Assembly: GCA_947175545.1 (NCBI GenBank)
Contig: CAMWNI010000001.1
Span: 310,001-374,000, forward strand
Origin: an uncultured Porphyromonadaceae bacterium
GTDB taxonomy: Bacteria > Bacteroidota > Bacteroidia > Bacteroidales > Muribaculaceae
Reading direction: 5' to 3'
Length of the DNA stretch: 64,000 nt
A program made the position numbers and the translations under genes. Below are positions 18,760 to 27,155 of the stretch, in pieces. Every line of letters starts with the position of its first letter. Within the stretch, counting starts at the first letter, position 1. Under the pieces are notes generated by a model. It was given only the letters and a program-made list of their open reading frames with translations. It was not told the DNA's origin and made no database searches.

Positions 18760-19303
18760 GCAGAGAGCCGTTACGGTTTATTGCGCGTCGTCGCCTGACG
18801 CGCCTGAGGTCTTCATGCGCGCCGCCTATGATCTCGGGGTTGAGCTTGCGCGCGCCGGGTTCGGAACAGTTACCGGAGCCGGGAGTTCGGGTCTGATGGG
18901 CGAGGTTGTCAGAGGCACTCTTGCGTCCGGTGGCGAAGCAATCGGCGTGATTCCGCAGTTCATGGTTGACCGCGGCTGGGCCAATCCGCTGATGACGGAG
19001 CTGCATGTCACGGCTGATATGTATGAGCGGAAGCGTCTGCTTTCAACTCTGGGTTGTGGCGCCGTTGCGCTGCCCGGCGGACTTGGCACTCTTGATGAGC
19101 TGATGGACCTGCTGACGCAGTGTCAGCTTGGACTTTATCGTCATCCCGTGGTCATTCTGAACACTGACGGGTTTTATGATAGTCTGTTGGCGCAGTTGCA
19201 CCATGCTGATTCATGCCGGATGATGCGCCATTTTGACCTTCCGGGTAATTTATGGCAGGTGGCCGATACAGCGTCGGACGCCGTAAAATTCTTTAAGCGG
19301 TGA
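18746..19303 (+). CDS. LOG-family protein (TIGR00730-type)
   Basis: Rossmann-fold enzyme, probably a nucleoside 5'-monophosphate phosphoribohydrolase of the Lonely-Guy group. The diagnostic PGGLGTLDEL and ERKRLLS motifs are present, as is GAGSSGLMGEV. The 185-aa length is standard. Older databases call such proteins lysine decarboxylases, which is wrong. It begins inside the porU 3' end, and its stop overlaps the next start (GTGA). Confidence 0.92.
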   Translation: MEQNRQRAVTVYCASSPDAPEVFMRAAYDLGVELARAGFGTVTGAGSSGLMGEVVRGTLASGGEAIGVIPQFMVDRGWANPLMTELHVTADMYERKRLLSTLGCGAVALPGGLGTLDELMDLLTQCQLGLYRHPVVILNTDGFYDSLLAQLHHADSCRMMRHFDLPGNLWQVADTASDAVKFFKR

Positions 19304-19989
19304 GAGGTTTTCTGCAAGGCATAGAACCGGAAGTGCTTCCGCTGACGCCCGCTAATGACCCGACCGTGGCGGCAATGGCGTGGGGCGGAGTCATTGTTGC
19401 AATCGTAGCGTTTCCAACGGTTGTCAGGCTTTGGCGAATTTTCGTTGGTTCCCTGACGCACCACACCGGCAAGTTGCCGGCGGCCGAACGCACGCTTGGT
19501 GACCGCCTGAGCCAGGTTGCGGGTCTGCTGCTCTGCTGCCTGATGTGGGGCATTCTGCTTTATTGCGTCGCATATCGCCTCAGGGGTGGTGATCTGGCGC
19601 TGACGCCAGGTGCGGGTGTCGGTCTGACCGCAGCGGCCGCTTTAGTGGCGTTCCTTATTCAGATTGTCGGTTACAACCTTGTCGGCTATGCATTCTTGAC
19701 GGCGGCCGACACGCAGTCATGGACGCGTGCGCTGACGGTTTCGATTTCGATGATGGGCTACTGGATGATGCTTCCGGCGCTTGGTGCGCTGCTGTTTCCG
19801 ACAGCCGTTTTCCGGTTGGTCTGGATTGGGGTAGCGTTTTTTATCTGGTTTCGTATTGCGTTGTGGATTAAATGTTTCCGAATATTCTATGATGGTCCAT
19901 TTTCAATTGTCTACTTTTTTTTGTATCTTTGCACCCTTGAAACGGTGCCGTTGCTGATTCCCGTTGGTATCGCGCTGTACATTTGCTAA
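19300..19989 (+). CDS. DUF4271-like membrane protein
   Basis: GTG start overlapping the LOG stop by 4 nt. About six hydrophobic helices are visible from residue 25 to the end, including GVIVAIVAFPTVVRLW and IVYFFLYLCTLETVPLLI. The position just before hemD, rnpA and yidD matches the usual place of DUF4271 genes in Bacteroidales; function unknown. The C-terminal coding sequence contains the promoter-like TATCTTTG for the downstream genes. Confidence 0.8.
   Translation: MRGFLQGIEPEVLPLTPANDPTVAAMAWGGVIVAIVAFPTVVRLWRIFVGSLTHHTGKLPAAERTLGDRLSQVAGLLLCCLMWGILLYCVAYRLRGGDLALTPGAGVGLTAAAALVAFLIQIVGYNLVGYAFLTAADTQSWTRALTVSISMMGYWMMLPALGALLFPTAVFRLVWIGVAFFIWFRIALWIKCFRIFYDGPFSIVYFFLYLCTLETVPLLIPVGIALYIC
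19901..19931 (+). promoter_or_regulatory. Internal promoter for hemD-rnpA-yidD
   Basis: TTTC (19901-19904), 19 nt, TATCTTTG (19924-19931), inside the end of the DUF4271 gene. The start site near 19937 gives a leader of about 70 nt before the hemD GTG. One mismatch in the -33 box. Confidence 0.5.
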
Positions 19990-20007
19990 ATAAAGCCCTT
20001 TTTCAAA

Positions 20008-20820
20008 GTGAAGAAGATTCAGAAGATACTTGTTTCTCAACCCAAGCCAGAGGGAGAAAAGTCCCCGTATTTCGATATAGCCAAAAAATATGGCGTAGAG
20101 TTAGTATTCCGTCCCTTCATCCGTGTCGAAGGGCTGACTTCGCGTGAGTTCCGCCAGCAGAAGATTTCGATTTCGGAGTTTACAGCGGTTATCTTCACAG
20201 CCCGTCAGGCTGTTGACCACTTTTTCCGAATCTGTGAGGAAGTGCGCTATCAGGTGCCGGAAACGTTGAAGTATTTCTGCTCGTCGGAGAGTATTGCGCT
20301 TTATCTACAGAAGTATATACCGTATCGCAAGCGCAAGATTTTCCATTCGCCGACTGGACGGTTCGATGACTTGATTCCGATTTTGCAGAAGCATCACAAG
20401 GAGAAGTATCTCTTTGCGGTCAGCGATGTGAACAAGGATATGCTTGCCAACCTGGAAAAGAGTAAACTTCAGTACACTCGTGCGGTTATGTATCGCACTG
20501 TTGCCAATGATTTCGGTCCGGACGAGCCGTTCGATTACGATATGCTGATTTTCTTCTCACCAGAGGGCATCAAGGCCCTGCTGAAGAATTTCCCCGAATT
20601 CCAACAGGAGGAGACGCGTATCGCCACCTTCGGCAAGACGACGGCGAAAGAGGTTGCCACCGCCGGATTGCGTCTTGACCTTGACGGGTCGGCTTCGGCT
20701 ACAAAATCGATTACGGCAACCATCGATGCTTATCTCGAACAGGAAAACGGCCTTCCGAAACCGGAGGAAACAGACGACGAAGAAGATGACAACGACTCCG
20801 ACGTCAATCCCGCGGACTGA
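20008..20820 (+). CDS. hemD: Uroporphyrinogen-III synthase (HemD family)
   Basis: Closes hydroxymethylbilane to uroporphyrinogen III in tetrapyrrole synthesis; the family is weakly conserved, so the activity is inferred. GTG start. Two alternating Rossmann-like domains are suggested by AVIFTARQAVDHFF, LFAVSDVNKDM, MLIFFSPEGIKALL and IATFGKTTAKEV. The last ~18 residues are a very acidic tail whose coding sequence overlaps the rnpA start by 35 nt. No other heme gene lies in the window. Confidence 0.82.
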   Translation: MKKIQKILVSQPKPEGEKSPYFDIAKKYGVELVFRPFIRVEGLTSREFRQQKISISEFTAVIFTARQAVDHFFRICEEVRYQVPETLKYFCSSESIALYLQKYIPYRKRKIFHSPTGRFDDLIPILQKHHKEKYLFAVSDVNKDMLANLEKSKLQYTRAVMYRTVANDFGPDEPFDYDMLIFFSPEGIKALLKNFPEFQQEETRIATFGKTTAKEVATAGLRLDLDGSASATKSITATIDAYLEQENGLPKPEETDDEEDDNDSDVNPAD

Positions 20821-21190
20821 CCTCAGGTTGCGTAAGAGCGAGAAACTCTGTGCGCAGACCGCCATCGACGCCCTCTTTGGCCCGAATTCGGCCGCAAAGG
20901 GGGCGCTCGCCTATCCGTTGCGTCTTGTCTACGCTCCGCGTTCAGGCAGCCGACGGTCCGGATCGGCGGAAATTCAGTTTCTTGTCAGTGTTCCGAAGAA
21001 GCGTCTACGCCACGCGGTTGACCGCGTGCGGATGCGTCGGCGCATCCGTGAGGCATATCGTCTTAACCGCCATCATATTCCCGCAGGAATCGATGGAGCG
21101 CTTGATTTGGCGTTCATTTACGTCGGACGCGGACTGACCTCTTATGAAAAAGTCGAGCGAGCAATGGTTCGGCTGCTTTCCGAGCTATGA
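20786..21190 (+). CDS. rnpA: Ribonuclease P protein component
   Basis: Basic protein subunit that helps the RNase P RNA cut tRNA 5' leaders. The signature [15 protein letters not shown] is clear. The ORF-track start at 20654 lies deep inside hemD; ATG 20786 ([17 protein letters not shown]) gives a normal 134 aa. It overlaps hemD by 35 nt and yidD by 4 nt. rpmH, the usual neighbour in many bacteria, is absent, as is normal in Bacteroidales. Confidence 0.92.
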   Translation: MTTTPTSIPRTDLRLRKSEKLCAQTAIDALFGPNSAAKGALAYPLRLVYAPRSGSRRSGSAEIQFLVSVPKKRLRHAVDRVRMRRRIREAYRLNRHHIPAGIDGALDLAFIYVGRGLTSYEKVERAMVRLLSEL

Positions 21191-21417
21191 GGAATCTGCT
21201 GAGCGAACTGTTGATTCTGCCAATAAGGCTTTATCGGGCTTGCATATCGCCGCTTTTCCCGCCGTCCTGTCGATTTACGCCAACATGCTCTCAGTATGCC
21301 ATTGAGGCGTTGAAGCTTCACGGTCCGTTACGTGGTCTGTTTTTGGCCGTGCGCCGGATTTTGCGCTGTCATCCCTGGGGTGGCAGCGGTTATGACCCTG
21401 TTCCTCCGCGAAAGTGA
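21187..21417 (+). CDS. yidD: Membrane protein insertion efficiency factor YidD
   Basis: Small peripheral inner-membrane protein thought to assist YidC. The conserved [23 protein letters not shown] segment and [13 protein letters not shown] ending are intact. The 76-aa length is normal. It overlaps rnpA by 4 nt and ends the unit; a new promoter follows directly. Confidence 0.95.
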   Translation: MRNLLSELLILPIRLYRACISPLFPPSCRFTPTCSQYAIEALKLHGPLRGLFLAVRRILRCHPWGGSGYDPVPPRK

Positions 21418-21423
21418 AAAAAA

Positions 21424-21455
21424 TTTGGCTGTCTGCTGCAATTTTCGTAATTTTG
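21424..21455 (+). promoter_or_regulatory. Promoter for the barrel-GH84-envelope gene run
   Basis: TTTG (21424-21427), exactly 20 nt, TAATTTTG (21448-21455), a full match to the Bacteroidota consensus. The start site near 21461 leaves about 20 nt before the ATG at 21481. No further promoter was found before 33776, so it may drive eight genes. Confidence 0.8.
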
Positions 21456-21480
21456 GGGTGTTAATTTGCGCAAGTACGCC

Positions 21481-22047
21481 ATGAAGAGAATTGTTTTATT
21501 CGGTCTGTTGACCCTGATAGCTTCGGTTTGCGTAGCCAAACCGAAGGCTTACACTAATTTATATGACAAGGTGCCTCACTCCGGCTATGTCGGCTCAGTG
21601 GGGCTTGAGATTAACGCACCCGGAGCCTATCCGGGTACGTCGGGAGGTCTGACGACGGTCCACGGTTTTATGGTCAAGCCGACCATATTCGCCGGTGTTG
21701 GCGCGGGCTACCTCCATTCGTTTACGAGCGACCAGGGTGTAGTACCCATCTTTGCCGAGGGCCGTTTCTATTTCCCCAGCGAACACATGCGCCGGATTTA
21801 TCCGCACGTCGGTGTGCGTCTTGGCGGCCAGATTGGCACTCAGGGAGGCGCGGGCATGTACTCGCAGATTGCCTGTGGCATCCGTGTGCCTTTTTCCGAT
21901 CGTCTCGCGCTGAACATTGAGGTTGGTCCGCAGTATGTCGGAAAGTATGAGCGCGAATCGTCGTCGACAACTGTTACTTACGGCAAGGACTTCAAGGCCG
22001 GCGGCTCGCATTTCGGCTTTTTCGGCCGCGTAACGTTTGAATTCTGA
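21481..22047 (+). CDS. Small outer-membrane beta-barrel-like protein
   Basis: ATG 21481 starts a clean signal peptide (MKRIVLFGLLTLIASVCVA); the TTG at 21466 falls in the short leader. The mature ~168 residues alternate polar and nonpolar residues in strands such as VGVRLGGQIG and LALNIEVGPQYVG, and end in FFGRVTFEF with a terminal Phe, typical of barrels inserted by BamA. No specific function can be assigned. It is the first gene before the GH84 pair. Confidence 0.7.
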   Translation: MKRIVLFGLLTLIASVCVAKPKAYTNLYDKVPHSGYVGSVGLEINAPGAYPGTSGGLTTVHGFMVKPTIFAGVGAGYLHSFTSDQGVVPIFAEGRFYFPSEHMRRIYPHVGVRLGGQIGTQGGAGMYSQIACGIRVPFSDRLALNIEVGPQYVGKYERESSSTTVTYGKDFKAGGSHFGFFGRVTFEF

Positions 22048-22076
22048 TTACAAGCTAACGAAAACCAATCATATCC

Positions 22077-24320
22077 ATGAAAATCAGAGGAATTTTTACG
22101 GGAATGCTTGCGACGGTTGCTTTTGCATGTGTTGCGGCACCCGTTTCGCCCCGTCCGCGCGAAATGAAGTCGGGCGGAAAGAATGCTTTCTGCGGTCACA
22201 AGGCCGTCTATCGAATTGTTGTTGACAACCCGGGCAATGCGGATGCAGTCAATGTTGTGCAGGAGGGTCTCGGAGTGCCTTATTTCTCCGAGCCTGATGT
22301 GGCTGGCCGGCCGGCTTCCAATGTCGACATCATTATCGGCAAGAAGGGAGACGAGAGTGTCAAGGCCTACGAGGGTAACATTCCCGCCGAGGCCGAGGGT
22401 TACTATCTGAGCATTGAGGCTCCGGGCAAAATCGTCGTGGCCGGCACTGACGATGCCGGTGTTTTCTACGGCGCGCAGACCTTGGTTCAGATTCTGAACG
22501 GCGCGGCCCATTGCGTTCCGGCGTTGGAGGTCACGGACTATCCCGCAATGCCCAAGCGCGGCGTCATTGAGGGTTTCTATGGCAATCCGTGGAGTTTTAA
22601 AGACCGTCTGAGTCAGTTTGACTTCTACGGCAAGAACAAAATGAATTATTACATCTACGGCCCTAAGGATGACCCCTATCACCACAGGAGTTGGTACGAG
22701 CCGTATCCCGCTGCAAAGGCGCGCGAGATGTCCGAACTCGTGAAAGCCGCCCATAAGAACAAGGTTAAGTTCGTCTGGGCCATGCACCCATCTAATTCAA
22801 TCGAGACAAAGGACGATCGCGCGAAGGCGCTCAAGAAGTTCAAGCAGATGTATGATCTTGGAGTGCGAGACTTTGCGATTTTCTTTGATGATATTTCAGC
22901 CAAGAGCGTTGATGCCCAGATTGACTATCTTAACTTCCTTGACCGAGAGTTTGTCAAGAAGCACTCAGACGTAGGCAACCTGATTGTTTGCCCGACAATG
23001 TACAATAAGGCATGGTCAGGCGGCGATTATCTGTATAAGATGGGTACGCAACTGAATCCCGACATTGAGATAATGTGGACGGGTAATACGGTCTGCGACA
23101 TGATTAACGTTGAGGATTGTCAGTGGTTCACGGAGCAGACAACGCGCCTGCCTTTCATTTGGCTCAACTATCCGGTGAACGATTACGGCCAGCACAATCT
23201 GCTGATGGGTCCCGCCGTCGGCAACGACAAGGAGATTGCGCCGATGGTGTCTGCCTTCTGCTCCAACCCGATGCAGTATGCCGAGGCGTCGAAAGTTGCT
23301 CTTTACCAACTTGCCGACTTTGCCTGGAACCCGATGGCTTACGACGCGGATGCGTCCTGGCTCGGTGCAACCGAGACCCTTGAACCCGCCCATGTCGAGG
23401 CGTTCCGCAAGTTCTGTCTGAACAACGTTGACGTGGCTCCGAGTGTTCACGGGCTTCGCTTCTATGGCGAGACTCCGGACTTTGTCGAGATGGTCGGCGA
23501 GGCTGCGGAGGTCACTCCGGCGTCAGTAATGGCGATGGCTCCCTGGTTTGAGGCCCGTCGCGACGCGGCCAATGAACTCCTTTTGGCTGCCGATGGGGGA
23601 GATTCGCTTCTGAGCGAGGTCCGCGAATGGATTGTCGCCATGCAGCTCCAGGCCCTTCAGGGTATCGAACTGGCGCGCATGGCCGAGGCTCTGACGGCTG
23701 AGAATCCCAATGGCTTTATCTCGGCCTACAAGGCTTTCACAGCCTTGGGCGAGGAGGCCGACAACATTGTAAGCCGCGGATTTGAAGGCTCAATTCAGTC
23801 CGTGCGCGTTCAGACCGGCACTCTTGCGGTCAAGCCGTGGATTAAGACGGCGTCAGTTGCCCTGGCCGATGCGTTCAAGAAATCTGGAGTGCAGTATCCG
23901 GCCGATCTTTTCCCTGAGCAGGTTCTGGAGAACGGAACATACTACATTAAACATAACGGCCGCTGGCTCGGCAATCCGCAGGCCGGAAGCAAGGGTGGGT
24001 CGCCCGTTTTCCAGACGGAGATTGACGATATCAATCCGAACCGTCAGGAATGGCATATTCGCCTTGATCCGGTAACGGAGCGCTATTCGATTGTCAACAG
24101 CAAGGATGAGCGCTATCTGAACGAGGTGTTCAACTTCGGTGTGAATCCCTACTCACGCGACTGGAACACCTATGTGATCAAGAAAAAGAATGGCAAATAT
24201 TCTATTCAGAATGCCGGCAATGGCGGCCAGCAGTTCTGGGGTGTTGAGGGCGACCGCATCAAGGCCGCACCCAATGGCACAGATAGTTTCATTTTCGAAA
24301 TTGTTCCGGTTTCGGAGTGA
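22077..24320 (+). CDS. GH84 beta-N-acetylhexosaminidase (O-GlcNAcase-like), copy 1
   Basis: Releases terminal GlcNAc by substrate-assisted catalysis, likely from mucin-type or host glycoproteins, in the periplasm or at the surface. A signal peptide is followed by an N-terminal domain (~25-150) and the barrel, starting with RGVIEGFYGNPW. The catalytic pair is Asp271-Asp272 in FAIFFDDIS. A helical region follows, then a ~130-residue beta-trefoil-like module (ENGTYYIKHNGRWLG, SIQNAGNGG). It ends at FEIVPVSE without a sorting motif, unlike copy 2 downstream. Confidence 0.93.
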   Translation: MKIRGIFTGMLATVAFACVAAPVSPRPREMKSGGKNAFCGHKAVYRIVVDNPGNADAVNVVQEGLGVPYFSEPDVAGRPASNVDIIIGKKGDESVKAYEGNIPAEAEGYYLSIEAPGKIVVAGTDDAGVFYGAQTLVQILNGAAHCVPALEVTDYPAMPKRGVIEGFYGNPWSFKDRLSQFDFYGKNKMNYYIYGPKDDPYHHRSWYEPYPAAKAREMSELVKAAHKNKVKFVWAMHPSNSIETKDDRAKALKKFKQMYDLGVRDFAIFFDDISAKSVDAQIDYLNFLDREFVKKHSDVGNLIVCPTMYNKAWSGGDYLYKMGTQLNPDIEIMWTGNTVCDMINVEDCQWFTEQTTRLPFIWLNYPVNDYGQHNLLMGPAVGNDKEIAPMVSAFCSNPMQYAEASKVALYQLADFAWNPMAYDADASWLGATETLEPAHVEAFRKFCLNNVDVAPSVHGLRFYGETPDFVEMVGEAAEVTPASVMAMAPWFEARRDAANELLLAADGGDSLLSEVREWIVAMQLQALQGIELARMAEALTAENPNGFISAYKAFTALGEEADNIVSRGFEGSIQSVRVQTGTLAVKPWIKTASVALADAFKKSGVQYPADLFPEQVLENGTYYIKHNGRWLGNPQAGSKGGSPVFQTEIDDINPNRQEWHIRLDPVTERYSIVNSKDERYLNEVFNFGVNPYSRDWNTYVIKKKNGKYSIQNAGNGGQQFWGVEGDRIKAAPNGTDSFIFEIVPVSE

Positions 24321-24366
24321 ATGCAAGCAATCAAGTCAGAAAATCATCTATCATACATAATAAATA

Positions 24367-27138
24367 ATGAAACAAATCCTTTCTCTCGCCACTCTCCTGG
24401 CGTTAGGCATAGCAGCTACTGCGGCGCCAATTACTCCAACTCCGCGCCAGCAGAACGAAGGCGGTCCGGTGGCTTTCGCCACGTCCGGCGCAACGTACAG
24501 ACTGACGGGCGCCGAGGCGGCTGATGCTGACGCAGTGAGAATCCTGTCAGAGCGCCTGACAATCACTCCCGACGGCTCAATTGAAATCGTTATCGGTGCC
24601 AAAGGCGGCAGTGCGGTCAGCGCAGTCGACTCAAAAATTCCGTCGGTTGCCGACGGATATTACCTCAGCGTTAGTCCTGACAAGGTGATGATTGCCGGCA
24701 CTGATGGCGCCGGCCAGTTCTACGGCGCGCAGTCGTTCCTGCAGCTTGCTGCCGAGGCGGAAGTTGCGGAAACTGAAGTTACGGATTATCCTGAAATTCC
24801 GATTCGCGGCGTCATTGAAGGTTTCTATGGCAACCCGTGGAGCCATGAGGCCCGTATCAGCATGTTTGAGTTCATGGGCCGTCACAAAATGAATGAATAC
24901 ACATATGGTCCGAAGAATGACCCTTATCACCGCGGCAGCTGGGCCACTCCATATCCCGCTGCCGAGGGTAAGCTCATCACCGAATTAGCTCAGGCCGCTG
25001 ACCGCAACAAGGTTAAATTTGTATGGGCCATGCATCCGGGCAACAGCATCGGCGAGGCTCAATATTCGGCAGCCCTTGCCAAATTCGAGTCGATGTATGA
25101 GCTTGGAGTCAGAAACTTCAGTCTGTTCTTTGACGATATCGGTGGTGAAAACGTTCAGCAGCAGGTCAATTATCTGAAGTATCTGACCGACAATTTTGTA
25201 AAGAAGCATGACGACGTCAGCCCGCTGAGCGTATGCCCGACGGCCTATAACACCGCTTTCGGTGGCGCCGGCCTTCAGAACTATATGAACACCATGGCCC
25301 AGCTGGACCCGGGCGTCAAAATAATGTGGACCGGCCGTTCGGTGGTTGACATGCTTGAGGTAAACAACCTGAAGAGCTTCACAGAGATGGCCGGCCGCAA
25401 GCCTTACATATGGCTTAATTATCCGGTCAATGACTATGGGGGCGGTTCGATTCTGATGGGTTCTGTTACCGGTCTCGACCCCGCCATCAAGGATCATGTC
25501 AGCGCCTTCTGTTCTAACCCGATGGAGTATGCTGAAGCGTCGAAAGTGGCCCTTTACGGCCTTGCTGACTTCGCATGGAACCCCGAAGGATTCAACCCGT
25601 CGCAGTCGTGGGAGCAGTCAATGACCGAGCTGATGCCCGAGGGTGCAGCCGAGGCCTTTCGTCGCTTCTGTCTGAGCCATGTTGACTACTATTCGAGCAG
25701 TCACGGCTATCGTCGCGCAGATGAGACGCCCGAATTTCAGGCCCTTAATGCCGAACTTGGCGAGTTGACCGCGCAGAATGCCGCACGCTATCGCGAATAC
25801 TTCCAGAAGCAGCTCGATGCAGCCAAGACGCTTGAGGCTGTTAACTGCGAAATGGTTACGGAACTTTCAGCCTGGATTCTTAACTATCGGTTGCAGGCCG
25901 AGCGCGCTTTGGCGTTGACCGATATCGCCGAGATTCTTGAGTCGGACACCCCGTCGGACTTTGTTGAGCAATATAGAAAATACGACACGGCAACCTCCGA
26001 GGCTGAAGCGATTGTTGACCGCGACTTCCCCGGCACCATCAAGCGATTCACTCCCCGTGCCGGCACCCGTTATGTTGAGCCTTTCCTGACCACTACTGTC
26101 GGCAATCAGGTTAATGCGTTCAAGGACCTTGGCGTTCAGTATCCGTCCGACCTGTTCCCGCAGCAATTGCTGGCTGATGGCGAATACTATATTCTCTATA
26201 AGGGCAAGTATCTGAGCAATGGTTCCGGTTCGGCCAACAATTCGCCCGCGAACCCGACCTGGCGCGCCGAACTTGACAACATCAACCCGAACCGTCAGAT
26301 ATGGAAAGTGCGTGTCGACGTCAACACGGGCCGTTATTCGATTTTCTCGGCTCATGACAATCGCTATGTTAACGAGGTAGGTAATTTCGGCGTCAATCAG
26401 TACTATTCCGACTGGAACACGTACTCACTGAGCCGTCTGAACGGCAAGTATGCGCTTCAGTGTGGCGGCTCGGCCGGAACGAAATATCTGACCGCCACGT
26501 CAAGTCGAATCAACCGCGACGGGGGTTCGGACTATGATCCGGTCAACTTCATTTTTGAATTTGTGCCTGTTGTCGGCACTCCTGAGGTGTCTCCGGAAGT
26601 TGAACTGCCTGCCACGGTTATCATTCTCAATGAAAAAGGCGAGGCTCTGACCAAGTCCGGCTCCACGACACGCTTCACGGCTCTCGGCGAAACCGCCAAG
26701 AGAACCCAGCAGTTCGTCATTGCAACCGATGCGACTACGAAGCGTTTCTCAATTACGTGTGTCAGCGGCAATACTCCCCTTGACGAGAAGCAGACATTCC
26801 GCAACAAGAGCGAATATGCTCCGGAATGGCATACTTATGTTATTCTTGAACATAACGGCAAGCACTCAATTCAGAATTGCGTGCATGTCAACAACAATAA
26901 CAACACGGCTTACTGGATTATCAATGAAGAGGGCAATCTTGGCGTTGACGGTTCGGTCAATCCGTATGATGCCTATCAGTTTATTCTGAAACCGGCGGAG
27001 AGCGGGGATGATTCCTCGATTTCCGAGATTGTTGCTTCAGAATCAAATTCAGGCATTTATGACCTTCAGGGCCGCAAACTGACCGAAGTTTCGCGTCCGG
27101 GCCTCTACATTGTCAACGGAAAAGTAACCAAGCGCTAA
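24367..27138 (+). CDS. GH84 beta-N-acetylhexosaminidase, copy 2, longer, with sorting-like end
   Basis: Paralogue of the upstream gene with the same order of parts. The signal peptide ends near residue 20, IRGVIEGFYGNPW opens the barrel, and the catalytic pair is Asp256-Asp257 in FSLFFDDIGG. After the point where copy 1 stops (FEFVPVVG), it carries about 190 more residues: a second trefoil-like module and an ending, GIYDLQGRKL through GLYIVNGK, like type IX sorting motifs. It may therefore be displayed on the surface while copy 1 is not. Gap to copy 1 is 46 nt, with no promoter seen. Confidence 0.93.
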   Translation: MKQILSLATLLALGIAATAAPITPTPRQQNEGGPVAFATSGATYRLTGAEAADADAVRILSERLTITPDGSIEIVIGAKGGSAVSAVDSKIPSVADGYYLSVSPDKVMIAGTDGAGQFYGAQSFLQLAAEAEVAETEVTDYPEIPIRGVIEGFYGNPWSHEARISMFEFMGRHKMNEYTYGPKNDPYHRGSWATPYPAAEGKLITELAQAADRNKVKFVWAMHPGNSIGEAQYSAALAKFESMYELGVRNFSLFFDDIGGENVQQQVNYLKYLTDNFVKKHDDVSPLSVCPTAYNTAFGGAGLQNYMNTMAQLDPGVKIMWTGRSVVDMLEVNNLKSFTEMAGRKPYIWLNYPVNDYGGGSILMGSVTGLDPAIKDHVSAFCSNPMEYAEASKVALYGLADFAWNPEGFNPSQSWEQSMTELMPEGAAEAFRRFCLSHVDYYSSSHGYRRADETPEFQALNAELGELTAQNAARYREYFQKQLDAAKTLEAVNCEMVTELSAWILNYRLQAERALALTDIAEILESDTPSDFVEQYRKYDTATSEAEAIVDRDFPGTIKRFTPRAGTRYVEPFLTTTVGNQVNAFKDLGVQYPSDLFPQQLLADGEYYILYKGKYLSNGSGSANNSPANPTWRAELDNINPNRQIWKVRVDVNTGRYSIFSAHDNRYVNEVGNFGVNQYYSDWNTYSLSRLNGKYALQCGGSAGTKYLTATSSRINRDGGSDYDPVNFIFEFVPVVGTPEVSPEVELPATVIILNEKGEALTKSGSTTRFTALGETAKRTQQFVIATDATTKRFSITCVSGNTPLDEKQTFRNKSEYAPEWHTYVILEHNGKHSIQNCVHVNNNNNTAYWIINEEGNLGVDGSVNPYDAYQFILKPAESGDDSSISEIVASESNSGIYDLQGRKLTEVSRPGLYIVNGKVTKR

Positions 27139-27155
27139 GCTTCAGTTTCTTATAA

